Source: Clostridia bacterium (lineage in GTDB: Bacteria; Bacillota; Clostridia; Christensenellales; CAG-917). Taken from it: a DNA stretch of 64,000 bases. The position numbers were made by a program, and so were the translations under genes. Shown one piece after another: positions 19,718-28,462 of the stretch. How positions within the stretch are numbered: position 1 is the first letter of the stretch; the number at the start of each line of letters is the position of its first letter. The stretch is taken from assembly GCA_017553325.1 (NCBI GenBank), contig JAFZMH010000006.1:1-64000 (forward strand), read 5' to 3'. The notes under the pieces are model-generated. The model saw only the letters and a program-made list of their open reading frames with translations. It was not told the DNA's origin and made no database searches.

Positions 19718-19745
19718 AACCGCACTATTTGGCGAACTGCTGAAA
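19715..19745 (+). repeat. Stop-anchored repeat, truncated copy C (after ychF)
   Basis: TAAAACCGCACTATTTGG followed by CGAACTGC is the left end of the repeat, beginning at the ychF stop. The rest of the element is missing. Confidence 0.55.
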
Positions 19746-19826
19746 TCAATAATATACACAAAAACTTAACACAGCCAAAAAAACATACAAAAACAATCAC
19801 AAATCAAACATACATTCAGGTCTATT

Positions 19827-21512
19827 ATGTTCGAACAGCAATTATCACAAGCATTAGCGGTTGAGGGACTGAGTCAAGACGAAGTTCTTTCCGCACTTGA
19901 AACGCCGAAGGATGCAAAACTCGGCGATATTTCTTTGCCGTGCTTCAAATTTGCAAAGACTTTGCGTCAGGCACCGCCTATGATAGCGGCAAAACTTTTG
20001 CCTTACGTTCAAAATCTCGACTTTGTTGACAAGGTTGAAGTCGTTGGCGGCTATCTCAATGTATTCTATTCTCGTGAAAGAATCGCGCAAAACTTGAAAG
20101 CCTACGCTGTGGACAATGAGAATGTCGGCAGAAGCGACGAGGGCAAAGGCAAGACGATTTGCATAGATTACAGCTCCGTCAACATAGCAAAACCTTTCCA
20201 CATCGGGCATCTCTCCACAACCGTCATCGGCGGCGCGCTCTATCGTATATTCGAGCACCTCGGCTACAACGTCGTCGGCATAAATCACTTGGGGGACTGG
20301 GGCACGCAGTTTGGCAAGCTCATAGTCGCCACGCGCAAGTGGTCAAGCCTTGAAGAGGTGTCAAAAAACGACGAGTATTTTCTCAACTCTCTCTACGTTC
20401 GCTATCACAAAGAGGCGGAGGAGCACCCCGAAATGGACGACGAAGCGCGCGCTTGGTTCAAGCGTATTGAGGACGGCGACAAAGAGGCGACGGCGTATTT
20501 CGACGTGTTCAAAGACGTGACGATGAGGGCGGTTTCCAAGATTTACGACCGCCTCAAAATCAAGTTTGACAGTTTCGCCGGCGAGAGTTTTTACAACGAT
20601 AAAATGGAGGCTTGCCTCGACATTCTTCGCGACAAAAATTTGCTTGTCAAGAGCGAGGGCGCAGAGGTTGTCAACCTCGACGAATACGGTATGCCGCCAT
20701 GTCTTCTCGTCAAGGCGGACGGTGCGACTTTGTATGCCACGCGCGACATCGCCGCGGCGTATTACCGCAAGAAAACCTATGATTTCCACAAATGCTTGTA
20801 CGTGGTGGCGTATCAGCAAAATCTGCACTTCAAGCAACTGTTTCAGGTGCTTAAACTTATGGATTTTGCAGGAAAGGACGATATGGAGCATATCGCTTTC
20901 GGCATGGTTTCCATGGAAGACGGTGCTATGTCAACGCGAAACGGCAGAGTCGTTTGGCTCAAGGACGTTCTTGACAAAGCGGTTGAAAAAGCAGAAAAAA
21001 TCATTGAAGAAAAGAACCCGAATATCAAGGACAAAAAGCAGATTGCGGAGAGCGTCGGCGTGGGCGCCGTCATCTTTTCCGCGCTCTGGAACAATCGCAT
21101 AAAGGACATTGTTTTCTCCTTTGACAAGGTGCTCAATTTCGACGGTGAAACGAGCCCGTACGTTCAATACACCTATGCCCGTTGTCTCTCCGCTCTTCGA
21201 AAGGGTGGCGAAATAGATTTCGACAAGGTTGACTACTCGGCGATTTCAAGCGACGAGGCGTACGAGGTCGTCAAAAGCGTCCTCTCGTTTGGGGACAGCG
21301 TCGAGCAGGCGGCAAAACTCAGAGAGCCGTGTCTCGTCTCCCGTCACATCGTCGATTTGGCTGAAAAATTCAATCGTTTTTACATCGACCACCGTATAGT
21401 CGTCGATGACGCGGGAGTTCGAAACTCGCGCCTTCTTTTGACAAAGGCTGTTTCCAACGTGTTGAAGACGGGACTTACTCTGCTTGGCATTGATTCTCCC
21501 AGTGAGATGTAA
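19827..21512 (+). CDS. argS: Arginyl-tRNA synthetase
   Basis: 561 residues. A class I synthetase charging tRNA-Arg. The N-terminal additional domain (1-105) is followed by the HIGH-type motif FHIGHLSTTVIGGALYRI near residue 123. The C-terminal anticodon-binding DALR domain spans about residues 450-561 (SPYVQYTYARCLSALRK). The usual Lys of KMSKS is replaced by the STRNGRVVWL segment around residue 371, as is common in ArgRS. ATG 19827 has only a weak AGG upstream. Its TAA stop opens repeat copy D. Confidence 0.96.
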   Translation: MFEQQLSQALAVEGLSQDEVLSALETPKDAKLGDISLPCFKFAKTLRQAPPMIAAKLLPYVQNLDFVDKVEVVGGYLNVFYSRERIAQNLKAYAVDNENVGRSDEGKGKTICIDYSSVNIAKPFHIGHLSTTVIGGALYRIFEHLGYNVVGINHLGDWGTQFGKLIVATRKWSSLEEVSKNDEYFLNSLYVRYHKEAEEHPEMDDEARAWFKRIEDGDKEATAYFDVFKDVTMRAVSKIYDRLKIKFDSFAGESFYNDKMEACLDILRDKNLLVKSEGAEVVNLDEYGMPPCLLVKADGATLYATRDIAAAYYRKKTYDFHKCLYVVAYQQNLHFKQLFQVLKLMDFAGKDDMEHIAFGMVSMEDGAMSTRNGRVVWLKDVLDKAVEKAEKIIEEKNPNIKDKKQIAESVGVGAVIFSALWNNRIKDIVFSFDKVLNFDGETSPYVQYTYARCLSALRKGGEIDFDKVDYSAISSDEAYEVVKSVLSFGDSVEQAAKLREPCLVSRHIVDLAEKFNRFYIDHRIVVDDAGVRNSRLLLTKAVSNVLKTGLTLLGIDSPSEM

Positions 21513-21637
21513 AATCTTGTGATTTAGCGATATGTTTTGTCGGCATCAACAAATAAACGCCGCCACGTACGTTTTTGTACATTGGGTGGCGTTATTCATT
21601 TTGCTTCCTTGTCTTTCATTTAAATCACAAGGTTTTA
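21510..21637 (+). repeat. Stop-anchored repeat, copy D (after argS)
   Basis: 128 bp, from TAAAATCTTGTGATTTAGCG to CATTTAAATCACAAGGTTTTA, so the ends are inverted repeats (AAAATCTTGTGATTTA/TAAATCACAAGGTTTT). The core is CCACGTACGTTTTTGTACAT, then TGGGTGGCG, a bulged hairpin. The first triplet is the argS stop. Confidence 0.75.
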
Positions 21638-21782
21638 TTCTCTAAAAATAATTATCAGCCACGTCATTTTCAAACAATTTTTATCATACAAGCACACATT
21701 TTTAACAAATAGACAATACGATAGAAACTATTTTCAAAACAAAATATCTCTTATAATAACCGCACGAACTGCGCGCGTTTGC
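21638..21782. other. AT-rich spacer before rpmH
   Basis: About 145 bp of AT-rich sequence between repeat copy D and the rpmH promoter; nothing recognisable in it. Confidence 0.5.
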
Positions 21783-21819
21783 TTGACATAAAAAACTTAT
21801 TTAATTATAATAGTCAAGC
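21781..21819 (+). promoter_or_regulatory. rpmH promoter flanked by an inverted repeat
   Basis: TTGACA (21783-21788), 17-bp spacer, TATAAT (21806-21811): a near-perfect promoter for rpmH-rnpA. The arms GCTTGAC (21781-21787) and GTCAAGC (21813-21819) are perfect inverted repeats bracketing it. Confidence 0.8.
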
Positions 21820-21871
21820 ATAAATTATATTTTATATAAAAAAATATGTCTATTAGACGGAGGAATATACG

Positions 21872-22006
21872 ATGAAACAAACCTACCAACCCAAGAAAAG
21901 ACAAAGAAACAAAGTTCACGGTTTTCGTGAGAGAATGAGTTCCAAATCAGGCAGAAACGTTTTGAAGCGTCGTCGCAACAGAGGTCGCAAGCGTATCAGC
22001 GCCTAA
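21872..22006 (+). CDS. rpmH: 50S ribosomal protein L34
   Basis: 44 residues, the normal L34 length: M-K-Q-T-Y-Q-P then [33 protein letters not shown]. It is too short for standard ORF cutoffs. GGAGG lies 8 nt before the ATG. First gene of the conserved rpmH-rnpA-yidD-yidC-jag-mnmE-mnmG order. Confidence 0.97.
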   Translation: MKQTYQPKKRQRNKVHGFRERMSSKSGRNVLKRRRNRGRKRISA

Positions 22007-22013
22007 GCCATTT

Positions 22014-22361
22014 ATGCAAAAGCAGGACAGGTTGAAAAAGAGCGCGGCTTTTGCCTACGTTTACCGCAAAGGCGAGAGAGCCTCTGCCGGCAACCTGTTG
22101 CTTCTTTACGCCAAGTCCCGCGAGGGATTTAAGGTCGGCTTGTCCGTCACGAAAAAGGTGGGCAACGCCGTCACAAGGAACCGCACGAAGAGACTGCTTC
22201 GCGAAGCGATTGCAAAAATCAGAGACAGAATCGACGAGGGTTATCTGTACGTTATAATCGCTCACCCGGGCATAGTCGAAGACGATTTTGAGACGGTATG
22301 CCGCTCGGTGGAGCACGCGTTTTTTAAAGCGGGGAAACTCGCGGGGGAGACGCGGGAATGA
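22014..22361 (+). CDS. rnpA: Ribonuclease P protein component
   Basis: 115 residues. The basic protein cofactor of RNase P, which matures tRNA 5' ends. The signature RNR motif appears as KKVGNAVTRNRTKRLLREA near residues 46-64, preceded by FKVGLSVTKK. It starts 7 bp after rpmH and overlaps yidD by 4 bp (ATGA), as is usual for this operon. Confidence 0.96.
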   Translation: MQKQDRLKKSAAFAYVYRKGERASAGNLLLLYAKSREGFKVGLSVTKKVGNAVTRNRTKRLLREAIAKIRDRIDEGYLYVIIAHPGIVEDDFETVCRSVEHAFFKAGKLAGETRE

Positions 22362-22603
22362 TAAAGAGATTTTTGATGGCTTTGCTTCTTGCGTACAAGC
22401 GCACGTTGTCGAGAGTTTTCGGCAATCATTGCGCCTACACTCCCACGTGTTCGATGTATTCTTACGACGCAATCAAAAAGCACGGCGCATTAAAGGGCGT
22501 TTTGATGACGATAGAGAGACTTCTTCGTTGCAACCCTTTCGTGAAAGGCGGTTTTGATCCGGTTCCGGAGAATTATAGAGGAAAAATCAAATGGCTCATA
22601 TGA
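22358..22603 (+). CDS. yidD: Membrane protein insertion efficiency factor YidD
   Basis: 81 residues. The family signature is CAYTPTCSMYSYDAIKKHGA near residues 25-44 with conserved cysteines, then RLLRCNPFVKGGFDPVP. An N-terminal amphipathic helix associates with the inner face of the membrane and helps YidC-dependent insertion. It overlaps rnpA by 4 bp and yidC by 13 bp, implying translational coupling across the three genes. Confidence 0.94.
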   Translation: MIKRFLMALLLAYKRTLSRVFGNHCAYTPTCSMYSYDAIKKHGALKGVLMTIERLLRCNPFVKGGFDPVPENYRGKIKWLI

Positions 22604-23829
22604 ACCTTATTCGCAAAAGAATATGGCGCATCTATCTTGTCGCGGCACTTCTCGTCTTGTGCTGCTGTTTGCTCGTTGCCTGCAACAATGACAATTCCTA
22701 CAACGTTTCTGGCGACGTGAGCGAACCCACGCACTTCATGGCGCAACTCATGTACAAACTCGGCGAGACGTCGGGGCTCAAAAACGCGAGCTTCGGCTGG
22801 ACCGTCGTCGTCTTTATCATCATCTTGCGTCTCATACTCTCTCCTCTCGATATATGGCAAAAAATTATCGCGAGAAAGAACTCCAAAGCAATGGAGCGTA
22901 TGAAACCGCAACTCGAAGCGCTCAACGAAAAGTATGCAAACGACAAGCAAAGACTCCAACAGGAGCAGATGGCGCTCTACAAAAAAGAGCATTATTCAAT
23001 GCTCGGTATGTGCCTGCCGACGATAGCGACCTTCGTCGTATTCTTCGTCGTGTTCGCAGGTTTCAGACAGATGGTCGGCTATCAATACGCACTCGACTAC
23101 AAAAACAGCGTCAACACCTTCAATACGGTAGTCGCGCAGGAGATTGACAGGCTCGGCTACGGCGACAGAAACGGGGACGGGGTCAAAGATTTGACGGACG
23201 TCGATCCCGAATCGGAAAATGCCTTGCAAGAGATTACGGACATAAAGAACGCGGCGCAGGAAGCCGTTAAAGACGCTTACTATTCCGACGAGCAAGTTTC
23301 AAAGAGAAGCTGGCTGTGGATAAAGAACATCTTCGTCTCGGACAACTGGTCGCAAGCGGTTCCGGACTACACCAAGATTACGGGGCAGTCCGGTTTTGCC
23401 ACGTCCAAACTTTCCGGCGTCGACCCGGGCGAATACGAGCTTGTTATGAAGCAGGTGCTCGGCACGGGCGGATACGGCAGGGACGGCAAGTGGAACGGAC
23501 TCCTCATTCTTCCCGCGCTTTCGCTACTGCTCAGTTTCCTTTCCACTTTCTTGCTCAACAAGTCGCAGGCTCAACCGCCGCAACCCAAACAGACTGTTGA
23601 CGCAAACGGGCAACCTCAGCCCAATCAAATGAATTCAATGAAAATGATGCAATGGATCATGCCTCTTATGATGGGCGTGTTCTCCTTGCTGTATTCCGGC
23701 GCGTTTGCGCTGTATATGTTCACAAGTTCGGCGGCGGCAATTCTCTTCCAGCTCACGTTCAACCTTATCGCGAAACTCGTCGACAAGGCGCAAGAGAAGA
23801 AAGCCACGCCAAACGTTGCAAAGAGATAG
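22591..23829 (+). CDS. yidC: Membrane protein insertase YidC (Oxa1 family), lipoprotein form
   Basis: 412 residues, longer than the ~260-290 of typical Gram-positive YidC. It has a signal with lipobox LVAC at about residues 27-30, so a lipid-anchored N-terminus. The first insertase segment GWTVVVFIIILRLILSPLDI is near residue 70 and the cytoplasmic coiled hairpin IIARKNSKAMERMKPQLEALNEKY follows. The extra length is an external loop at about residues 160-295 after QMVGYQYALDYKN. It contains DRNGDGVKD, a canonical EF-hand/dockerin-type calcium loop (D-x-N-x-D-G-x-x-D). The last three membrane segments and a basic tail are normal. Confidence 0.93.
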   Translation: MAHMNLIRKRIWRIYLVAALLVLCCCLLVACNNDNSYNVSGDVSEPTHFMAQLMYKLGETSGLKNASFGWTVVVFIIILRLILSPLDIWQKIIARKNSKAMERMKPQLEALNEKYANDKQRLQQEQMALYKKEHYSMLGMCLPTIATFVVFFVVFAGFRQMVGYQYALDYKNSVNTFNTVVAQEIDRLGYGDRNGDGVKDLTDVDPESENALQEITDIKNAAQEAVKDAYYSDEQVSKRSWLWIKNIFVSDNWSQAVPDYTKITGQSGFATSKLSGVDPGEYELVMKQVLGTGGYGRDGKWNGLLILPALSLLLSFLSTFLLNKSQAQPPQPKQTVDANGQPQPNQMNSMKMMQWIMPLMMGVFSLLYSGAFALYMFTSSAAAILFQLTFNLIAKLVDKAQEKKATPNVAKR

Positions 23830-23836
23830 GAGTTTT

Positions 23837-24703
23837 ATGGAGAATTTTGTTGAAACAGAGGCTTCGTCCGTTGACCTTGCCGTTGAAAAGGCGCTCGTCG
23901 AACTCAATACGACGGCAGACAAGGTGGACGTTGAGGTCCTGTCAAAAGGCGGACTTTTTGCAAAGGCAAAAGTCAAAGTCACTTTAAAAAATAACGTAGC
24001 GGACAAACTCGGAGAGTTTTTAAACGGCACGCTTGAGCGTATGGGGCTCGTCTCCCGCGCAAAGATTGAAGAGGCAAACGGCACGATATACGCGACGATT
24101 TCGGGCGACGACAGCGGAGTGGCGATAGGCTACCGCGGAGAGGCGCTCGACGCGTTCCAGTATCTCGCCGCAACCTTTTTGAACGAACAGAAGGGCGAAT
24201 ACAAAAAGGTGGTCGTGGACTCCGAGAATTATCGCGATAAGCGCAAGGATACATTGACGGCGCTCGCGCTTCGTCTCGCCGAAAAGTCGGTCAGGCTTCG
24301 TCGCAAGATAGCGCTTGAACCGATGAACCCGTTTGAGCGTCGCATTATTCACAGCGCGCTTGCGGACAGCGAACTCGCATCCACCGAAAGCGAAGGCGAA
24401 GAGCCGTCCCGCTATATCGTCATCATCCCAAAGGGTGTCGAACTCAAAGACAATCGCCCGATAAAGAACGGAGAGAGGGACGAACGTCGCGGCGGCAAGA
24501 ATCAAAAGAATTCGAGACGCAGAGACGACAATCGTTCTCGTCGTGACCGCAAACCGCGCGAACGCAAGCCGTACGACGAGGAAGAGGTCGAGGACGGCAA
24601 CGTCTACAGGGGCTATTTCACCGGACAAGACGATTTCGTCAAGCCCACGGCGCAAGGCGGTCCGCCCAAATACAAGAGTTTCGTCGGAAAGAAAAGATTC
24701 TAA
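23837..24703 (+). CDS. jag: RNA-binding protein Jag/KhpB (SpoIIIJ-associated)
   Basis: 288 residues. Domain order: Jag-N (1-50, VEKALVELNTTADKVDVEVL and GGLFAKAKVKV), a KH domain with the G-x-x-G loop as IGYRGEALDAFQYL near residue 100, and R3H (RLAEKSVRLRRKIALEPMN) near 150. The C-terminal ~75 residues are an Arg/Lys-rich then acidic low-complexity tail (RRGGKNQKNSRRRDDNRSRR). In Gram-positives Jag/KhpB partners KhpA to bind mRNAs and affects cell elongation. Start ATG 23837 follows a TAGGAG site 8 bp after yidC; the longer frame runs inside yidC. Confidence 0.93.
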   Translation: MENFVETEASSVDLAVEKALVELNTTADKVDVEVLSKGGLFAKAKVKVTLKNNVADKLGEFLNGTLERMGLVSRAKIEEANGTIYATISGDDSGVAIGYRGEALDAFQYLAATFLNEQKGEYKKVVVDSENYRDKRKDTLTALALRLAEKSVRLRRKIALEPMNPFERRIIHSALADSELASTESEGEEPSRYIVIIPKGVELKDNRPIKNGERDERRGGKNQKNSRRRDDNRSRRDRKPRERKPYDEEEVEDGNVYRGYFTGQDDFVKPTAQGGPPKYKSFVGKKRF

Positions 24704-24704
24704 T

Positions 24705-26060
24705 ATGAGCACTATTGCGGCAATTTCATCTCCAATAGGGGCAGGTGGTATCGGTATCGTGCGCGTCTCGGGCGAGAATGCGCTGAAAATAGCCGATGCC
24801 ATTTTCAATTTTGCCCACAAGACCGAAGCGGACGAGAAACGTCATACCCGTCAACTTTGGCAACCGCTCTATATGCACTTCGGCACCTTTGACGCCGAAG
24901 ACTTCAAGGACGTCGGCTACGCGGTCTATTTCCCCGCAAAGCAGGCGTACACCGGGGAGGACACGGTAGAATTTTATCTCCACGGCGGAGTCCGCATAAT
25001 GCAGGGCGCGCTCGACGCGCTTTTAAAAAACGGGGCGGTAATGGCAAAGAACGGCGAGTTTACAAAGCGCGCGTTTTTAAACGGCAGACTTTCGCTCGCT
25101 GACGCCGAAGGCGTCATCGATATGATAAACGCAGAATCGGCGGCGGGTCTTCGCGCGGCGTACAGACTTATGGAGGGCGACGTCGCAAGGCGCATAAACG
25201 CAATTCTCGACAAGCTCGAAACGCTCATCGCAACGATAGAGGCGACGCTCGACTATCCCGACGAGATGGAAGACGAGGTTATGCCCAATCTCGAAAGCAA
25301 TATAAAAGAGATTTTAACCGACGTCGACGACCTTTTGGCGAGCGCAAAGAACGGCAAAATCGCAAAATACGGACTTACCGTCGCGCTTGCGGGCAACCCG
25401 AACGCAGGAAAGTCCTCGCTTATGAACGCGCTCCTCAAAGAGAACCGCGCAATCGTCACACCGATTGCAGGCACGACGAGGGACACCGTCGAGGACAGTT
25501 TCGAATACGACGGAGTCAAGATAACCCTCGTGGATACCGCCGGGCTGAGAGACAGCGACGATTTGGTTGAGAGCGAGGGCATTAAGCGCGCGAAAAAGGC
25601 GATAGAGTCCGCGGACGTCGTTTTGCACGTCATAGACGGCGCGGCAGGCTCGCGCGAAAGCGAGGACTTTGAAGGTAAACTCGTCTTCGAGGTGTTCAAC
25701 AAGTGCGATTTGCTTTCTGCAAACAACCTTAACGAATTGAAAAATAACGCGCACGGCAGAGCCTTCTTCGTCAGCGCAAAGACAGGCGAGGGCGTCGAAA
25801 ACGTTGCCAAAGAGATTGCGTCGTTGTTCAGAGAGAACAAGGTCGAGGGCGGAGAACTCATCACGTCCAAACGCCACGTGTCCGCGCTTTACGAGGCTAA
25901 ACGCGCGCTCGAAAGCGCCGCTTTGCAAAAGGACGTCACGCTCGATTTGTTGCTCGTCGACCTTTCAAACGCCTATAACGCACTCGGCGAAATAACCGGC
26001 AAGACCGCCACGGAAGATGTTGTGGATTCGATATTCAGCCGTTTTTGTGTCGGAAAATAA
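24705..26060 (+). CDS. mnmE: tRNA-modification GTPase MnmE (TrmE)
   Basis: 451 residues. With MnmG it makes cmnm5U at the wobble position of certain tRNAs, using 5,10-methylene-THF. The N-terminal folate-binding domain starts STIAAISSPIGAGGIGIVRVSGE. The G domain carries G1 GNPNAGKSSLMN near residue 228, G3 DTAGLRDS and G4 NKCD. The catalytic C-terminal motif is intact as FCVGK at the very end. It starts 1 bp after jag with no clear ribosome site, suggesting coupling. The stop TAA is the first codon of repeat copy E. Confidence 0.96.
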   Translation: MSTIAAISSPIGAGGIGIVRVSGENALKIADAIFNFAHKTEADEKRHTRQLWQPLYMHFGTFDAEDFKDVGYAVYFPAKQAYTGEDTVEFYLHGGVRIMQGALDALLKNGAVMAKNGEFTKRAFLNGRLSLADAEGVIDMINAESAAGLRAAYRLMEGDVARRINAILDKLETLIATIEATLDYPDEMEDEVMPNLESNIKEILTDVDDLLASAKNGKIAKYGLTVALAGNPNAGKSSLMNALLKENRAIVTPIAGTTRDTVEDSFEYDGVKITLVDTAGLRDSDDLVESEGIKRAKKAIESADVVLHVIDGAAGSRESEDFEGKLVFEVFNKCDLLSANNLNELKNNAHGRAFFVSAKTGEGVENVAKEIASLFRENKVEGGELITSKRHVSALYEAKRALESAALQKDVTLDLLLVDLSNAYNALGEITGKTATEDVVDSIFSRFCVGK

Positions 26061-26184
26061 AAACCGTGCTATTTGTCGCCGGACTTTGTCGGAACCAATT
26101 TGCTCGAGGGTCACGTACTACTTTTGCGCGCTCATCTCTCACAAAAGGCTCTTCCGCGTCATCCATCCAAATATCGCGGTTTTT
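26058..26184 (+). repeat. Stop-anchored repeat, copy E (between mnmE and mnmG)
   Basis: About 127 bp, TAAAAACCGTGCTATTTG to CCAAATATCGCGGTTTTT. The core differs most here (CACGTACTACTTTTGCGCGC). It separates mnmE from mnmG, which are usually adjacent. Confidence 0.7.
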
Positions 26185-26237
26185 GCAAGCGGTTTAAAAT
26201 CGGGGAAACAAAAATCAAAATCTTAAAAAAAGAAAGA

Positions 26238-28079
26238 ATGAAAGCAGACATTGTCGTCATCGGCGGCGGACACGCGGGTGTCGAAGCCGCATTGGCGAGC
26301 GCAAGACTCAATAAAAAGACCGTTATGCTGTGCCTTGACTATGGCACGGTATCTCTTATGCCCTGCAACCCGTCGATTGGCGGTACGGCAAAGGGGCATT
26401 TGGTCCGCGAGGTGGACGCGCTCGGCGGCGAGATGGGTATAATCGCGGACAAGGCTCTGCTTCAAATAAAGATGCTTAACTCCGCAAAAGGGCCGGCGGT
26501 TTTCTCCTTGCGAGGGCAGGAGGACAAGCGCGTATATCACGAACTTATGCTCGACGTCGTTCGTAGCACCGAGAACCTCGAAGCGGTTGACGACGAAGCG
26601 GTGGAAATCGTGGCGGAAGACGGCAGGGTAAAGTCGGTTATGACCGCAAGAGGAAGAAAAATCGACTGCAGAGCAGTCGTACTTGCGGCAGGCGTGTATC
26701 TAAACGGCGAGATTATAATCGGCGACTACGTCAAAAAGAGCGGTCCGAGCGGTTTTGCTCCCGCAAACAAACTCACGGACAGCCTTTTGAAACTCGGGCT
26801 TCCCATACGCCGTTTCAAGACGGGGACTCCCGCAAGAGTATATCGCGACAGTCTCGATTTTTCCAAAATGGAAATTCAAAAGGGCGAGGACGTGGACAGG
26901 TTTTCCTTTATGTCTCCGCGCGCGACTTTTAAAGAAGAACCCTGCTATCTCACGTATACGAACGAGAGTACGCACAAGATCATTCTCGACAATATTGAGC
27001 GCAGTCCGCTGTACAACGGCACGATAAAGAGCGTGGGACCACGCTATTGTCCGTCCATAGAGACCAAAATCGTCCGTTTCAAGGATAAGGAACGCCATCA
27101 AATCTTCGTCGAGCCCGAGGGCGCGAACAGCGACGAGATGTACGTTCAGGGTATGTCGACCTCGCTTCCGCACGACGTTCAGGAGCAGATGTACAGGACG
27201 CTTCCCGGGTTTGAAAACTGCCGCTTTGCAAAATACGGTTATGCGATTGAGTACGATTGCATAGATTCTCTCTCTATGTACCCGTCGCTTGAGAGCAAGA
27301 TTGTCGAGGGGCTGTTCTCCGCAGGACAGATAAACGGGAGCAGCGGCTACGAAGAAGCGGCGGCGCAGGGGCTTATCGCGGGCATAAACGCGGCAAGAAA
27401 GGTCGACGGCAAAGAGCCCGTAGTGCTCGGCAGGGACCAAGCGTATATCGGCGTGCTTATCGACGACCTCGTCACCAAGGGGACGAACGAACCGTATCGC
27501 ATGATGACCGCGCGTGCCGAACACCGTATTATGCTCCGTCAGGACAATGCCGATATGCGCCTCACGCCGATAGGCTACGAGGTCGGTCTCGCAACAATAG
27601 AAAGATACGCGCGCATGTGCGCGAAGAGGGAGAATATCAACAAAATAATCGAGTTTTCCTCCGTCGCGCTTCCAAAATCGCAAATAGCCCCGCTCTTTGA
27701 CAGAATAAGAGAGGTTTTGCCGGACAAGGCGGTCACGTTTGGCGACGTATGTCGCAGACCTCTCGTCTCGGCAGGGGACGTAAAGGAGTTTTTGCCGTTC
27801 GACGTCGACGGCGAAACCTTAAACGCCGCCGTGGTCGAACTCAAATACGCCGGCTATCTCAAAAAAGAGGAAGCAGCCGTCAAGGAACAGCAAAGACTTG
27901 AGAGCAAACTCATCCCCAAAGATTTCGATTATATGAGCGTCAAGGCTCTCCGCATAGAGGCGAGAGAAAAACTCGCGAGCGTGCGCCCGCTAAACCTCGG
28001 TCAGGCGTCAAGAATTTCCGGCGTTTCACCCGCAGACGTGGCGGTTCTCATCGTCGCGTTACGGCAGATGGGCGTTTAA
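26238..28079 (+). CDS. mnmG: tRNA uridine 5-carboxymethylaminomethyl modification enzyme MnmG (GidA)
   Basis: 613 residues. An FAD-dependent partner of MnmE. FAD motif VVIGGGHAGVEAALASAR is at residues 5-22, then LMPCNPSIGGTAKGHLVREVDALGGEMG, the GidA signature. The second signature is GPRYCPSIETKIVRF, and GQINGSSGYEEAAAQGL lies near residue 370. The open frame extends upstream through the repeat, but homology starts at MKADIVVIGGG, preceded by purine-rich AAAGAAAGA. Last gene of the rpmH block. rsmG and parAB, its normal followers, are about 20 kb to the left. Confidence 0.96.
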   Translation: MKADIVVIGGGHAGVEAALASARLNKKTVMLCLDYGTVSLMPCNPSIGGTAKGHLVREVDALGGEMGIIADKALLQIKMLNSAKGPAVFSLRGQEDKRVYHELMLDVVRSTENLEAVDDEAVEIVAEDGRVKSVMTARGRKIDCRAVVLAAGVYLNGEIIIGDYVKKSGPSGFAPANKLTDSLLKLGLPIRRFKTGTPARVYRDSLDFSKMEIQKGEDVDRFSFMSPRATFKEEPCYLTYTNESTHKIILDNIERSPLYNGTIKSVGPRYCPSIETKIVRFKDKERHQIFVEPEGANSDEMYVQGMSTSLPHDVQEQMYRTLPGFENCRFAKYGYAIEYDCIDSLSMYPSLESKIVEGLFSAGQINGSSGYEEAAAQGLIAGINAARKVDGKEPVVLGRDQAYIGVLIDDLVTKGTNEPYRMMTARAEHRIMLRQDNADMRLTPIGYEVGLATIERYARMCAKRENINKIIEFSSVALPKSQIAPLFDRIREVLPDKAVTFGDVCRRPLVSAGDVKEFLPFDVDGETLNAAVVELKYAGYLKKEEAAVKEQQRLESKLIPKDFDYMSVKALRIEAREKLASVRPLNLGQASRISGVSPADVAVLIVALRQMGV

Positions 28080-28120
28080 AGCGGACAAAAATCAAGAAGA
28101 GCCAACAAAAAATTTTTTAA

Positions 28121-28155
28121 AAAAACCGCAAACGAGCGGTTCTTTTGGTTTTTTA
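28121..28155 (+). terminator. Terminator after mnmG
   Basis: Stem AACCGC/GCGGTT (28124-28129 with 28136-28141) followed by CTTTTGGTTTTTT. Confidence 0.6.
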
Positions 28156-28205
28156 AGAAAAATTTTTAAAAATTTTCAAAAAAATTTTCTTACAAAAAGC
28201 AAAAA

Positions 28206-28276
28206 AGCGGCATTCCAACGCGGTTTTCCAAAATATGCCGTTAGAATGCCTGTTTTGATAAAAGCGGCATTCTAAG
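28206..28276. repeat. Threefold GGCATTCyAA inverted/direct repeat
   Basis: GGCATTCCAACG (28209-28220) faces CGTTAGAATGCC (28239-28250), an 11-of-12 inverted repeat with an 18-bp loop. A third copy, GCGGCATTCTAAG, follows directly at 28264-28276. It could be a protein-binding site or a hairpin; role unknown. Confidence 0.6.
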
Positions 28277-28427
28277 ATAAAATCTAAATTTAAAATTTGT
28301 AAAAAATTTTTTTAACAATTTTAACAAATCTTGCAAAAATCGCAATTTTGCAAAATATTTTTTGCATATTTTGTAAGGGTTTTATGGTGGTTTTGCAAAA
28401 AAAATTAAAAAAGTTTACAAAAAGGGG

Positions 28428-28456
28428 TTGACAAAAATAATTTTTGGTATTATTAT
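28428..28456 (+). promoter_or_regulatory. Strong promoter with no downstream ORF
   Basis: TTGACA (28428-28433), exactly 17 bp, TATTAT (28451-28456). No protein gene follows on the plus strand; it drives the candidate sRNA below. Confidence 0.75.
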
Positions 28457-28462
28457 GTATGC

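Larger units (their letters stand above)
28080..28425. other. Very AT-rich gene-free stretch
   Basis: About 345 bp composed largely of A- and T-runs after mnmG. It contains the mnmG terminator and a set of GGCATTC inverted repeats, described separately. I see no gene in it. Confidence 0.6.
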
